Source: Eubacterium sp.
GTDB lineage: Bacteria; Bacillota; Clostridia; Lachnospirales; Lachnospiraceae
Reading direction: 5' to 3'
Assembly (NCBI GenBank): GCA_017614395.1
Contig: JAGABX010000025.1
Coordinates: 1-37,855, forward strand
Length of the DNA stretch: 37,855 bases
Part shown: positions 19,599 through 28,802 of the stretch, piece by piece
How the letters are laid out: each line of letters begins with the position of its first letter
Numbering within the stretch: position 1 is the stretch's first letter
Position numbers and translations under genes: made by a program
The notes under the pieces: generated by a model
Database searches by the model: none
The model's input: only the letters and a program-made list of their open reading frames with translations
Told to the model about the DNA's origin: nothing

Positions 19599-19627
19599 AT
19601 TTTACCATACAATTATTATTTCCGCAA
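19599..19627 (-). promoter_or_regulatory. Promoter of the toxin-antitoxin pair
   Basis: Minus-strand TTGCGG (19622-19627), 17 bases, TAAAAT (19599-19604). The -10 box is followed within one base by GAGGAGG, so the predicted leader is only about 13 bases. It separates this unit from the end of the tad operon. Confidence 0.65.
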
Positions 19628-19657
19628 CGTTTTTTTCTAAACACATAACCTTTGATT

Positions 19658-20887
19658 TCATGGAGATATTTCAATTACATACGGTGTGGCTCCGAGCGTG
19701 ACAAGGTCACCATCAATGACGCGGTTTTTTTCCCAGGGAACTATCCTGTTGTTGTTTAAAAATGTTCCGGCCGGAGCCTCCTCATCTACGAGATATACTG
19801 TTTCACTCTCCCTCTGTATACGGGCGTGAACCGGTGCGATGTCATCACGATCAACAACTGCGTCTGATAGATTTGGATCCCTGCCGATCTGCCACGGAAA
19901 TTCCATCACAGGCAGGACATTTAACCCTGTTACCTGGGGGATCAGACACACTGACGGCGCATCATCATCCTCATATACAAACCGGTTCTTCTCACGCGGC
20001 CGGAAGCTCCAGGCACCATATCCTGCCACTGCAATAAAAAACAAAAAGGCTGACCCCAGCATGGGATAATTTACCTGACCTGTCACAGATGAAATGAATA
20101 TTCCGCATTTGAACAACACACCCGGAATCAGTATTCCCAGCGCAAGTATTCCAATGCATAGCAAGCGGTTTTTTCGAGCATTTGTTTCATCTACTCTATT
20201 CCCGGTTCCGTAATCATTTTTCTCAGACTTACAATCCATTCCTTTTCGTTTCAAGTTATAGCTTTTTACTCCTGCCAGAAAACGTGAACGAATATCCTTT
20301 GTCTCCTTGTGCTCATCAGTGTTAATATACTTTTTATCAGCAGAGACAACTCCTGATTCCTCATTCCGCAATAAAGAATACAATTCACGACTTGGAAGTT
20401 CCTTTGTTGCAGCGAGATCATGCAGTTTGTATATGTATTCAGATGTCTCCCGATCTGCCTCAGGATATCGAAGGATCTGTTCCATAAGCCGGCATACCGC
20501 TATGGAAATTTTTTCCTTGTGAGCGGGTATCCATATAGCCGAAACCTCCGGACGATCCCCCTGCAAATACAAGTGTTCTCCGTCAATTACCAAATGCTCT
20601 CCGTCCATCAGATGCATCTCCAAATCTTCAAGAGTATCTGTAACCTGTTTCCATAGTTCAACCCACTGTTCCCTGCATAACGGTGTCCTTTCCATGTATT
20701 CATTCAGTGACCGGTACCCGGTTGTTTCATAAACATATTCCTGCCTGTCATTTACGCGTTCAATCTCAACGGGCAGGATTCCCTTAATACACTTTTTTCT
20801 GAGAATCCTGTCACCTATTCTCTCTCCTTCATCTCCGCGTATACGGATATAACTCCCGCTGCTGTCACTCCACTCTTCTTCAATCAT
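19658..20887 (-). CDS. FHA-domain membrane protein (DUF6382-like)
   Basis: The 409-residue protein has a cytoplasmic N-terminal domain (about 1-180, DUF6382-like, with GYRSLNEYMERTPLCREQW), a basic linker, two membrane helices (about 242-258 and 275-293), and a C-terminal FHA domain (about 328-405: WQIGRDPNLSDAVVDRDDIA, PVHARI, GTFLNNNRI). FHA domains bind phosphothreonine. The linker region is Ser/Thr-containing but no kinase lies in the window. It is the last gene of the tad operon, 28 bases after a TadE-like gene, so a role in controlling pilus assembly is inferred. GAGGAGGG precedes the ATG. Confidence 0.82.
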   Translation of the reverse strand: MIEEEWSDSSGSYIRIRGDEGERIGDRILRKKCIKGILPVEIERVNDRQEYVYETTGYRSLNEYMERTPLCREQWVELWKQVTDTLEDLEMHLMDGEHLVIDGEHLYLQGDRPEVSAIWIPAHKEKISIAVCRLMEQILRYPEADRETSEYIYKLHDLAATKELPSRELYSLLRNEESGVVSADKKYINTDEHKETKDIRSRFLAGVKSYNLKRKGMDCKSEKNDYGTGNRVDETNARKNRLLCIGILALGILIPGVLFKCGIFISSVTGQVNYPMLGSAFLFFIAVAGYGAWSFRPREKNRFVYEDDDAPSVCLIPQVTGLNVLPVMEFPWQIGRDPNLSDAVVDRDDIAPVHARIQRESETVYLVDEEAPAGTFLNNNRIVPWEKNRVIDGDLVTLGATPYVIEISP

Positions 20888-20915
20888 TACGCATCCCTCC
20901 TCTAATCTTGTATGA

Positions 20916-21386
20916 TTATCTGACTAAACCCGTCCGGTTGCCGAGGCCATCCCTTACCTCGTCTGCATCCCATTTCCATTTTGCAGGCCATATGTCGGGA
21001 ACGCTGACCGTTTCCTCCCGTTCACCTGTCTGACCTCCCCAGATCCTCTTCAAAAATCCGATTGATATCGGAACAGAATATCGAACTGTTATCTTTTTTG
21101 TTATAGTGCCCGATACGCTGACTCCGTGAACCGGCAAAACAAAGAGTTTTTGATCAAGCTCTGATATCAGTTTTTCCTTAAATGTGTTTTCATCCCATTT
21201 TTTCCGATCTGTCATATGGATCCATCGTGAGGTTACACGCTGGGAAACCGTTTCAATTATCATCCGGTCATGAACATATAACCCGGTATACATAATTGCC
21301 ATGAGAACAACTATACAGACAGTCATTATAAAGGTTGCCTCCACCGTATAATAGCCTCCGGATTTTATCGGACTGATCCTGCTCAT
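20916..21386 (-). CDS. Small TadE-like pseudopilin
   Basis: A 156-residue protein with a short head and a hydrophobic helix, GGYYTVEATFIMTVCIVVLM, holding the TVEA pattern of TadE/TadF pseudopilins, followed by an outside domain of about 110 residues. I chose the ATG at 21386, which has AGGAG 8 bases upstream; the TTG at 21410 would overlap the previous gene. The ribosome site overlaps the stop codon of the peptidase gene, so translation is probably coupled. Confidence 0.75.
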   Translation of the reverse strand: MSRISPIKSGGYYTVEATFIMTVCIVVLMAIMYTGLYVHDRMIIETVSQRVTSRWIHMTDRKKWDENTFKEKLISELDQKLFVLPVHGVSVSGTITKKITVRYSVPISIGFLKRIWGGQTGEREETVSVPDIWPAKWKWDADEVRDGLGNRTGLVR

Positions 21387-21400
21387 TCGATCGACTCCTC

Positions 21401-21829
21401 CTACAAACAAATCACCATCCCATAGGCCACAAGTGTAAAAGGGACAAAAGGCAATCTGTATTTTCTTCCGACATGTTTTACGATCATAAGTACGCTGCCA
21501 ATGACAGCCGCCATAACCAAACTCATCAACAGAACCTCGCAGTTTTTGAAAAAGCCCAGGCTGGCACCGGTGATCGCATATACCAGAGCATCTGCCTGAC
21601 CTATCCCTCCCCGACTGACTAAACTGATAACGAATAATAATCCTCCGACCATCACCCCTGTCAGGATAGGCATAAAATCACAACCGGCAACCAGCAGGGT
21701 AACCACTGTAATCCCAAAACATATTGCACCCGGTAATAACGGTATCTCCTTTTTTTGAACATCTATCACAGCCATTACTACCAGGTATAACACAATGATC
21801 GTCTGAATTATTATTTGAATTGTTTCCAT
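21401..21829 (-). CDS. Second A24-type prepilin peptidase, atypical
   Basis: An integral membrane aspartic protease of the type IV prepilin peptidase family, 142 residues. The two catalytic aspartates are probably D23 in DVQKKEIP and D80 in GGIGQAD. The second motif has two extra residues compared with the usual GxGD. The open frame extends 46 residues further upstream to 21967, but the ATG at 21829 has GGAG upstream and begins directly at the first membrane helix, and the longer form would overlap the previous gene. Lying among TadE-like genes, it may process those pseudopilins (inference). Confidence 0.72.
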   Translation of the reverse strand: METIQIIIQTIIVLYLVVMAVIDVQKKEIPLLPGAICFGITVVTLLVAGCDFMPILTGVMVGGLLFVISLVSRGGIGQADALVYAITGASLGFFKNCEVLLMSLVMAAVIGSVLMIVKHVGRKYRLPFVPFTLVAYGMVICL

Positions 21830-21857
21830 ATTGTTTTTACTCCGAATCTTGTAATTA

Positions 21858-22712
21858 TTAACCACATTTACTGCATGGCGTTCGGTTTCCGACCTCCGAT
21901 AAAAATACCTCCAGTATCTGATGCTGTATCTCATGACAGGCGCGATTGGTATGATATCGATCTCCATATCCGGTAATCCATACCGGTGTATCCGGACTCA
22001 GTACTCCTCCGCCGGCGCATACATGACACGGATAGTATTTTCCTCCGCCGGAATTTCTAAGTCGCGCAATATCTCCGAAAAGTATCTGTGACACGCGTGG
22101 TTTCAGGTATGTACAGTTTCTGTCCCTGTGATACACACGCCCATTCGGAGTGATATAAACAATAATATCATCCGGAACATTTTCATCCTTAATACTCCTC
22201 GTGTCGACTCCGACAAAAGCACGTCCATGTACTCTCTCCCTGAAAATCGGATGCCAGAAATCAAAAATCGCAAACGGCAGCTTTGCGGTATAAGTTACCA
22301 CGAGATCGATTTCATCATTCTCCTCTAAAAATGATGAACCGAGCAGGTTTGTCGTGAGGGATGTATCACCTAAATACAGTGCCAGCTTCGCGCGATAATA
22401 CACCATGCTCTTTGCAGGTTTTTCCAGTCCGGCGCCGACCTCGGCCGAGGCCTCAGACACTGTTTTTGACATAGCATGCCTGACCTCATCCTGTGTTTTT
22501 GCGAGCAATCCAAAATATGCTACTGTCAACACAGCGAACAGAAAAATCGGCAGTACCAATGAGGCCTCAACAGTTAATGAGGCGGCAGAGGGTATCCTAT
22601 CATAAGTATGAAGTGAATTGTATTTGAACAGCAGATATGATCTTTTTTTATTTTCATTGTTTATGTATAATTCCAAATCGATTTTGTCCCCTCTCCTTTC
22701 TTTAGAATTCAA
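21858..22712 (-). CDS. TadE-like pseudopilin with paired Cys/His knuckles
   Basis: The 284-residue protein has an N-terminal cytoplasmic stretch of about 44 residues, a pseudopilin-type helix (SLTVEASLVLPIFLFAVLTV), an outside domain, and a C-terminal tail with two similar cysteine units: YHRDRNC (H195, C200) with CHVC (C229, C232), and YHTNRAC (H254, C259) with CSKC (C280, C283). Each could bind a zinc ion or form disulfides. The start is a TTG at 22712 with GAGGG 7 bases upstream; a second TTG at 22676 after AGGAG is possible. Confidence 0.72.
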   Translation of the reverse strand: MNSKERRGDKIDLELYINNENKKRSYLLFKYNSLHTYDRIPSAASLTVEASLVLPIFLFAVLTVAYFGLLAKTQDEVRHAMSKTVSEASAEVGAGLEKPAKSMVYYRAKLALYLGDTSLTTNLLGSSFLEENDEIDLVVTYTAKLPFAIFDFWHPIFRERVHGRAFVGVDTRSIKDENVPDDIIVYITPNGRVYHRDRNCTYLKPRVSQILFGDIARLRNSGGGKYYPCHVCAGGGVLSPDTPVWITGYGDRYHTNRACHEIQHQILEVFLSEVGNRTPCSKCG

Positions 22713-22758
22713 TAGAATACCCTCTCCCGCCTCATTTATTTTTAAAACAGTTTTATCA

Positions 22759-24891
22759 TCACAAATACCCCGCCCTGATTTTTGCCAAATACTCCCGTCC
22801 GTCCAGATCCCGTCCCAACAATCTGCCTATTGACGGTAACTGAAAAAGCCCGGCTGGATAATAAAAGTATCCTTCAACCTTCATATCAAAAACACATTTT
22901 CCAATCGAAAAACCCTCATAGCCGTTTTTTCTCATATCATTATCAATCAGGTCCATAACGCGATAACGGCAAACCTCCGGTTTTGTCATAACAAGGAATA
23001 ACAGAATATACTCTCGATAACCAAACGAGGTGTTTTTTTCATCCGCATATTTTTTAGCGCGAGAGACTATTGCCGAATTGGTTATCAAGAATATTTCCGG
23101 GAATGTAGTTTTGATTTGTGCTGAGGTTTTAACAACCGGAACATGTTTTTTCATCAGAATTGCCGCAATATCAGTCAGACTCTCAACAAAAGCCCACGCA
23201 ATCAGAAAAAGTGTCTGAGTAAATCTGATCAAAAACACCAAACCGGTAACTCCTACAATAGCCGCTGCCGCCGCGAATGCCTCCGCTCTCTTTTTGCCAT
23301 CGGCCATGATAGCAATAAAATTTGTCGCAACACGAATCAGCAGAATCCGGCCGAGTACCTCTTCAAGATTTCCCTTATCGCTCTTCTCTCCCGAAACTAC
23401 ATATTCCCATCCGTAATCCAACGCATGCTTCCATTTCCTATTTCCTGATGATCCGTCACTCCCCGTGATTCCTTCATTTGATGCCGGTCCGCCGCTCACG
23501 GAATCTGCATAAGAGTCACCCAGCGGCTGTCCTGCCAGAGCGTCCACCGAGGTTTCTGACTCAGCGTCTCCGGGTAATCCACCCGTTTTATCGTCAATTT
23601 TTTGAGTATATCCGGGAAACTTTTCTGTAATATAGGTATCCAGCGCAAACTCCTCCATAGCATAGGATCCTGTATCATCGAGCACTCCGCTGAGTTCAAC
23701 CTCCTCATCCTCTGTAAACCTGGTGGCGCGTTCGGAATAGTTTTCTGATTTCTCCGCTGATTCCTTGTAATAATCTGCATACCTGTCCGGGTTTTTAATC
23801 CCTTTTTTAGATAGTTCGGCAGGATGTTCACATACCAGGGATAAAAGTCCGTCCCCCAATCCGCTCCCAAGCGCTGATAAAGGACTCTCCTGATCACTGC
23901 CTGTGGAATCAATCCCCGTATAATCAAATGACAATGCGGTTGTATTATAATCCTTCCACAATTCTTTCAGACGATGTTTCAGCTCCTTTTTTTTAAGAGA
24001 AGAATCCAGCAGCTTTTCGGTTTCCTGCAATACACGCAGATTTCCTCGAAGCGTAGGTAACCCCGCAATTACCCTGTCGGCCAGATCACTGTGTTTGGCA
24101 GTGCTGTAAGTTTCTCTCATCGCATCCGCCTCACGGACCGCCTCCTCTGTCTTCTCGATAACATTTCGGAGTTTCGCGCGAAACGCCGATCCTGTGTCAT
24201 TCCATTTTGACGGTGTTTCATCGATGTGTTTTTTGACTTCATTCCAGACCTTTCCCTCCATTATTCCAAAGTCCGCGCCGGTATAATCCGCATCCGTCGA
24301 GAACTTTTTTACAAAATATGCCTGTGTTTTTACATTTCCGCTGCCCGATATACGTACTCCGTCCACTAAATACATCAGTCGCACAATATGGTCATCCAAC
24401 TTTTTATCCTCACGCTCTTCCTCAACAGTTTCCTCAATTTGTTTTGCATCTTCCTCAACCGATGAAAACCTTCCGATTTTTTTCATCAGTTTATTCAGCA
24501 TACCGCCTGTCAGATGCCTCTCCATATACGTAACTATTTCTCTCATCAGCGCATACGCCTGATCATCACCTGCATATGTTTTTTTTGTTACCTCCAAACC
24601 TGTCAGTTCACCTTTTAAAAAGTTGGAAAAAAGCGGTTTAGCCTCAAGCGAATCGTTGACATAATCAGCTATTACTTTTTCAAACGGTTCCCCTGTATCC
24701 TCTATGAAGAACAACCCATAGTGGTCATACAACGGGCGGCTATACTCCGTCAACAGGGCCTCGGCGCCGTTCCGAAGCATCTCGGCACCGGTTCCGGCAC
24801 ATGTCGAGTAACGGGCTGTCTCCACGCAGGTTCCAACCATCGCGAGGATCAGCAGTCCCGCCAACGACATGAATACCGTAATACTCCCCAT
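22759..24891 (-). CDS. DUF5702-like Tad-locus protein
   Basis: The product has 710 residues counted from the ATG at 24891. It begins MGSITVFMSLAGLLILAMVG, one pilin-like membrane helix, followed by a long helical region rich in Glu/Lys/Arg, a Ser/Gly/Asp-rich low-complexity stretch, then further hydrophobic helices (AEAFAAAAAIVGVTGLVFLI and LFLIAWAFVESLTDIAAILM) and a C-terminal domain. This matches the DUF5702 proteins of Gram-positive Tad loci, which sit where TadG is found in Proteobacteria. The start follows the Flp stop codon by 4 bases with only a weak ribosome site, pointing to coupled translation. Function unknown. Confidence 0.72.
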   Translation of the reverse strand: MGSITVFMSLAGLLILAMVGTCVETARYSTCAGTGAEMLRNGAEALLTEYSRPLYDHYGLFFIEDTGEPFEKVIADYVNDSLEAKPLFSNFLKGELTGLEVTKKTYAGDDQAYALMREIVTYMERHLTGGMLNKLMKKIGRFSSVEEDAKQIEETVEEEREDKKLDDHIVRLMYLVDGVRISGSGNVKTQAYFVKKFSTDADYTGADFGIMEGKVWNEVKKHIDETPSKWNDTGSAFRAKLRNVIEKTEEAVREADAMRETYSTAKHSDLADRVIAGLPTLRGNLRVLQETEKLLDSSLKKKELKHRLKELWKDYNTTALSFDYTGIDSTGSDQESPLSALGSGLGDGLLSLVCEHPAELSKKGIKNPDRYADYYKESAEKSENYSERATRFTEDEEVELSGVLDDTGSYAMEEFALDTYITEKFPGYTQKIDDKTGGLPGDAESETSVDALAGQPLGDSYADSVSGGPASNEGITGSDGSSGNRKWKHALDYGWEYVVSGEKSDKGNLEEVLGRILLIRVATNFIAIMADGKKRAEAFAAAAAIVGVTGLVFLIRFTQTLFLIAWAFVESLTDIAAILMKKHVPVVKTSAQIKTTFPEIFLITNSAIVSRAKKYADEKNTSFGYREYILLFLVMTKPEVCRYRVMDLIDNDMRKNGYEGFSIGKCVFDMKVEGYFYYPAGLFQLPSIGRLLGRDLDGREYLAKIRAGYL

Positions 24892-24895
24892 TTTC

Positions 24896-25093
24896 TCAGC
24901 CAATGATCTCCGACGAATCGGAATTAAAACTCTTGAATGCGTCATTGACAACCTTGACAATCTGATCCTTGAACAATAAAACCAGTGCAATCAATACGAC
25001 CAGTATCAGGATAATCTCAACAACTCCGATTGCGTCCTCCTCCGTAACATATGACCTTACCTGCTGCCATTCGTCTCTGATTTTTTTCATCAT
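24896..25093 (-). CDS. Flp1-like pilin
   Basis: A 65-residue pilin precursor with a charged head (KKIRDEWQQVRSYVTEED) and one hydrophobic helix (AIGVVEIILILVVLIALVLL) followed by a short polar tail. This is the Flp1-like family and probably the major pilus subunit. The Gly before VVE is the likely processing point, judged by analogy with Flp prepilins. AAGGAGG lies before the ATG. Confidence 0.85.
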   Translation of the reverse strand: MMKKIRDEWQQVRSYVTEEDAIGVVEIILILVVLIALVLLFKDQIVKVVNDAFKSFNSDSSEIIG

Positions 25094-25139
25094 CTTTTCC
25101 TCCTTCCCTTATTGCTGGCGTTTACAAACAAGTAAATAT

Positions 25140-26525
25140 TTACATTGACATAAATGCCGGAACCATAATGATTCCCATTACCAAACCAAGCATAACAATC
25201 ATTGGAAATAACAGTTTTGTTCCTGCTATCTCTCCCCTTCTGAGGGCGCTCTGTTTTCTCTCGATCAGCGAATCCGACGCCTCCTTCTCCAGTATAGCCA
25301 ATATTCCCTCCGCTCCCTTGCGGATATTCTGCGTGATTACTGAAGCAAATCTCATATACGGCATACACCGGCACCTCTTTCCGAAGCTCTCTATCGCCTG
25401 TACTTCGGATACACCATCGCGAAGCTCCTGCATAGTAACGCATAACTCCTCATAAACATATCTTTTTTCTCCTCCATCACCTAATTCCCTCTCATATTCA
25501 CCGGCAATTCTTTCTATCGTAAATCGTAATGTCAGACCTGCTCCCAACAACAGCATTACCTTGTTTATAAATCCGGGGTGATCTATGAGCATCTGCTCTT
25601 CTCTGTTTGCAACTCCGCGTTTCTGCTGCTCACGCCACACAAACGGACACATAACCAGAATACCTAATATCAGAAATACAGGCAGATAATTCTTTTCATG
25701 CTCCTCTTCACTGTAACCATATGTTTCCGGCAGGTTAACCTCCTCCGATGTGGCCTGCTGTCGTATGGAACGTCGTATTTCAGTTTTTGCTCTTTTTTCA
25801 GATACGAGGACAGGAGATAATTCGGGCGGATCAAGATGGACCGAAAAGTGATACGACTCCTTAAAGTTTTTCCACTCCGCTTCCAGCATAATATCCGTAT
25901 CTGCTCCCTCAGCAGGAATCTGCGAAAAAATGAGCGTACCATTGTCTCTGATATAACGATCCTCCTTGGTCCACGTGAGTTCCACGCCGGTTCCGACAAC
26001 TCCGTCTATAAAAACAAGCTTTTCACTGACATGATCAAGAGATGTGTTCTCTCCCGATAACCTGTCCATTGCTTCATTCCCTACTTTTTCCTTAAGTACT
26101 GCCCTCTCCTCATCTGTAAACTGCCGGTCATCAAGATTAAAATTCATCGTTTTCTCCCAACTGCCTGTCTCGGTTTCACCTGAAACAACAAGGGATATGT
26201 TTTCCTCCGTTTCCGGTCTCCGCAAATGATTTCCTCCCGTCAGATATCCCTCCTCAGGCGCGGATGTATAACATACGATCCACAAAAATGCAGCGGCAAT
26301 AAACAGAACAACGCATATTCCTATCCTCTTCTCCCAAATTCCGGTCATTCCCTCCTCCGGTCGTGTACGGGGCTCGACCATTCGCAGATACTCCGCAGTT
26401 TCCCGGCGGGAGAATAACCATTTTCTCAATGGTCTGATTGACAGGAGCATCCGTCCTATCGAGAAACTGTTTTTGTTATTCTTTTTTTCGCCTCTTTTAT
26501 TTTTATCCTCTTTCCCTTTTTTCAT
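25140..26525 (-). CDS. tadC: TadC-like inner-membrane protein with large outside domain
   Basis: The C-terminal 200 residues are a type II secretion F domain of TadC type (ERELGDGGEKRYVYEELCVT, RCRCMPYMRFASVITQNIRK, final helix LLFPMIVMLGLVMGIIMVPA). Before it lies a first membrane helix (about 68-88), a predicted outside domain of about 190 residues, and a second helix (about 281-296). The insertion is unusual for TadC. I chose the ATG at 26525, which has AGGAG 7 bases upstream. Alternatives in frame are a GTG at 26594 after GGGAG and an ATG at 26606; they would close the 112-base gap to tadB. Confidence 0.75.
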   Translation of the reverse strand: MKKGKEDKNKRGEKKNNKNSFSIGRMLLSIRPLRKWLFSRRETAEYLRMVEPRTRPEEGMTGIWEKRIGICVVLFIAAAFLWIVCYTSAPEEGYLTGGNHLRRPETEENISLVVSGETETGSWEKTMNFNLDDRQFTDEERAVLKEKVGNEAMDRLSGENTSLDHVSEKLVFIDGVVGTGVELTWTKEDRYIRDNGTLIFSQIPAEGADTDIMLEAEWKNFKESYHFSVHLDPPELSPVLVSEKRAKTEIRRSIRQQATSEEVNLPETYGYSEEEHEKNYLPVFLILGILVMCPFVWREQQKRGVANREEQMLIDHPGFINKVMLLLGAGLTLRFTIERIAGEYERELGDGGEKRYVYEELCVTMQELRDGVSEVQAIESFGKRCRCMPYMRFASVITQNIRKGAEGILAILEKEASDSLIERKQSALRRGEIAGTKLLFPMIVMLGLVMGIIMVPAFMSM

Positions 26526-26637
26526 TCTCCCGCTCCTCACTTTCTTGAATTTTTTTGCCTTTTCATTATTTACATCAAGTATGTTGTTATTCACAAAATC
26601 TCCCATACTTCAAAAACAAACAAGCATGTTTAGCTGT

Positions 26638-27501
26638 TTAATACTTTATATTCATTATTCGCCTGCTCCACCAGACCGCGCCCAAATATATCACCAGCGC
26701 AATCGTCATTATGACTCGTCCCATCAGCCCTTGATAAAGCGGATTTAAAAATCCGGGCGAAAACACCCTGAGATATACAATGATTAACAACGGTATTACC
26801 ATCATGCAAATAGATTCTAATTTCTTGCCCGAAATCATCGTACGAACCTCCCGTTCAATATCGATTTTCTCTCCAATTGCGGCAGAGGTCCTTTTCATTA
26901 CCTTGACCAGGTTTCCACCGCTTTTTCTTGCAGTCGTATATACCTGCGAAAATACAACAATATCCGATACACCGCTCCTCACTCCGAGTTCATAAAAAAG
27001 TTCATCAAGGGGAACTCCCAGATCGATGCGGGAACGGATTCCCTGCAGTTCTCTCAGGATAACCCTGTCCTCACCATACAGCAACGCCAGATCCCTGTAC
27101 GCCTCCGTTACTGCATTCTCCATCGAGTATCCGGCCGCCAGCGCAGCGCTCATTGAATTCATGGCATCACGGAATTCCACCATGAGTTCCCATTTCTGTT
27201 TATCACACAAACTCCTGTTACGCACATACAAAAACGCAATTGCTCCCACAAACATCCCAAATGCTATGGCAAACCGGTTGGAATAAAACAACAGCATCAT
27301 TCCGCCACCCAACCCCGCACCTGTCAAACCGTATAGAATATATTCCTTCCTGCTGTAGTGATACCTTGTATAGTCGGTACCCTGATTATGTCCTACAGAT
27401 TCCTTTTCCTGTTTTTTAAGCGGCTTTTTATGCCCGGCAGTTTCCCCGGAAACAGCAGAGACATTGTTTTCTTTGCCTTTTCTTTTACGCAATTTCTTCA
27501 T
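26638..27501 (-). CDS. tadB: Tad secretion protein TadB
   Basis: A platform protein that works with TadC and the TadA ATPase. The 287 residues have a basic head, two helices (about residues 60-95, GLTGAGLGGGMMLLFYSNRF), a cytoplasmic T2SSF domain (EFRDAMNSMSAALAAGYSME, VYTTARKSGGNLVKVMKRTS, MISGKKLESICM), and C-terminal helices. The ATG at 27501 overlaps the TGA of tadA (TGATG), a typical coupled junction. An upstream GTG at 27528 is less likely. Confidence 0.9.
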   Translation of the reverse strand: MKKLRKRKGKENNVSAVSGETAGHKKPLKKQEKESVGHNQGTDYTRYHYSRKEYILYGLTGAGLGGGMMLLFYSNRFAIAFGMFVGAIAFLYVRNRSLCDKQKWELMVEFRDAMNSMSAALAAGYSMENAVTEAYRDLALLYGEDRVILRELQGIRSRIDLGVPLDELFYELGVRSGVSDIVVFSQVYTTARKSGGNLVKVMKRTSAAIGEKIDIEREVRTMISGKKLESICMMVIPLLIIVYLRVFSPGFLNPLYQGLMGRVIMTIALVIYLGAVWWSRRIMNIKY

Positions 27502-28802
27502 CAGATCGTCACCCCCGCTCTCTGGCATTTTTCAACTGATCGAAGATGTAGTTTTGTTTTTTTCAGCCTGCCCTGAACACGGCCTCCCTCCTCTCCCGTT
27601 TCCTCAAAAGAATATAAAGGGTAGAGCTGGATCCTGCCCTCGACCACATCACCTACCTCAGTTACCTCCAGAACCTTGCGGGATTTATCCCTGAGTCTAC
27701 CGAGATGAACCAGTATATCTATTCCGGAAGCAATCTGCTGACGGATTGCCGCCAAAGGTATATCAAGCCCCATCAGGACCAACGTTTCCATTCTGTTCAG
27801 CATATCTGCCGGCGAGTTGGCATGACCGGTAGACAGGGAGCCGTCATGTCCCGTATTCATTGCAGACAGCAGGTCTATAGCCGCGGCATCGCGGATCTCA
27901 CCAACTATGATCCGATCCGGCCTCATACGCAGCGCACTCTTGACCAAATCACGTATAGTAACCTCATTTTTTCCCTCAACATTCGCATTCCTGGCCTCGA
28001 GTCTTACTAAATTTTTGACACCGTGTATCTGCAATTCCGCCGAATCCTCGATCGTGATCACACGCTCCGTGACCGGAATGTAATTTGACAATATATTTAA
28101 AAAGGTTGTCTTCCCGGCGCCGGTTCCACCTGAAATAAAGATGTTATATCTCGCCTCGACCAGCTTTTTCAAAAAATCCTCTACCTCCTCTGTTACGGCG
28201 CCTATTTCGATCAGGTGCTTCATCGTCATTGCTTCTTTGGGGAATTTTCTGATTGTGATTACCGGACCCTCTATAGCAACCGGAGGAACAACAATGTTAA
28301 CGCGTGAACCATCTGCCAGTCTGGCATCAAGTATCGGATGAGATTCATTGACTATACGATTACCTTCAGATGCAATCTGCTGCGCGATATCCTCAAGCCG
28401 CGCCTGACCTTCAAATTTCAAACCTGTTTCCGTCATCCTGCCCTCCTTTTCTATGAAAATATGATCCGGCCCGTTGACCATGATCTCCGTCACTGTTTCA
28501 TCCTCCAATATATCCTGAAGCACATCCATTCGCCTCAGAGAATTAAAGACCTCATGCCTGATTCTCCGTTTCTCATCTAACCGTAAATACACCTGCCCGG
28601 CTATCAATTCTATCTGTTCCTCTATATGGTTTTTTAGCTCCTCATCACTTATCTGTTCACCCGGGGGTATCATTTTAATAACCGCCTCACGCACCAGATT
28701 CCGAATGTGTTCTCTCGAATAATCACTATCCCAATTTCCCTCTCTGAAACCTGACGAATTATCCGACTCCCCGTTACCGTTTCTGTCATTTCTAAAATCC
28801 AT
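27501..28802 (-). CDS. tadA: Tad pilus assembly ATPase TadA/CpaF
   Basis: Hexameric secretion ATPase of the TadA/CpaF branch, 433 residues from the ATG at 28802. It has an N-terminal domain, then [16 protein letters not shown], the Walker A loop [14 protein letters not shown] (about 223-236), the Asp box region [24 protein letters not shown] and the His box [13 protein letters not shown]. This start has a perfect AGGAGGG and overlaps the end of the TadZ-like gene by 11 bases; in-frame starts further upstream would run deep into that gene. Confidence 0.96.
   Translation of the reverse strand: MDFRNDRNGNGESDNSSGFREGNWDSDYSREHIRNLVREAVIKMIPPGEQISDEELKNHIEEQIELIAGQVYLRLDEKRRIRHEVFNSLRRMDVLQDILEDETVTEIMVNGPDHIFIEKEGRMTETGLKFEGQARLEDIAQQIASEGNRIVNESHPILDARLADGSRVNIVVPPVAIEGPVITIRKFPKEAMTMKHLIEIGAVTEEVEDFLKKLVEARYNIFISGGTGAGKTTFLNILSNYIPVTERVITIEDSAELQIHGVKNLVRLEARNANVEGKNEVTIRDLVKSALRMRPDRIIVGEIRDAAAIDLLSAMNTGHDGSLSTGHANSPADMLNRMETLVLMGLDIPLAAIRQQIASGIDILVHLGRLRDKSRKVLEVTEVGDVVEGRIQLYPLYSFEETGEEGGRVQGRLKKTKLHLRSVEKCQRAGVTI

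Noticed and set aside
21830..21967. Longer start for the second prepilin peptidase
   Set aside because: The extra 46 residues overlap the TadE-like gene, have no membrane character, and lack a ribosome site; the ATG at 21829 fits better.
24892..24990. Longer start for the DUF5702-like gene
   Set aside because: It would overlap half of the Flp pilin gene and add an Arg-rich stretch before the expected pilin-like helix.
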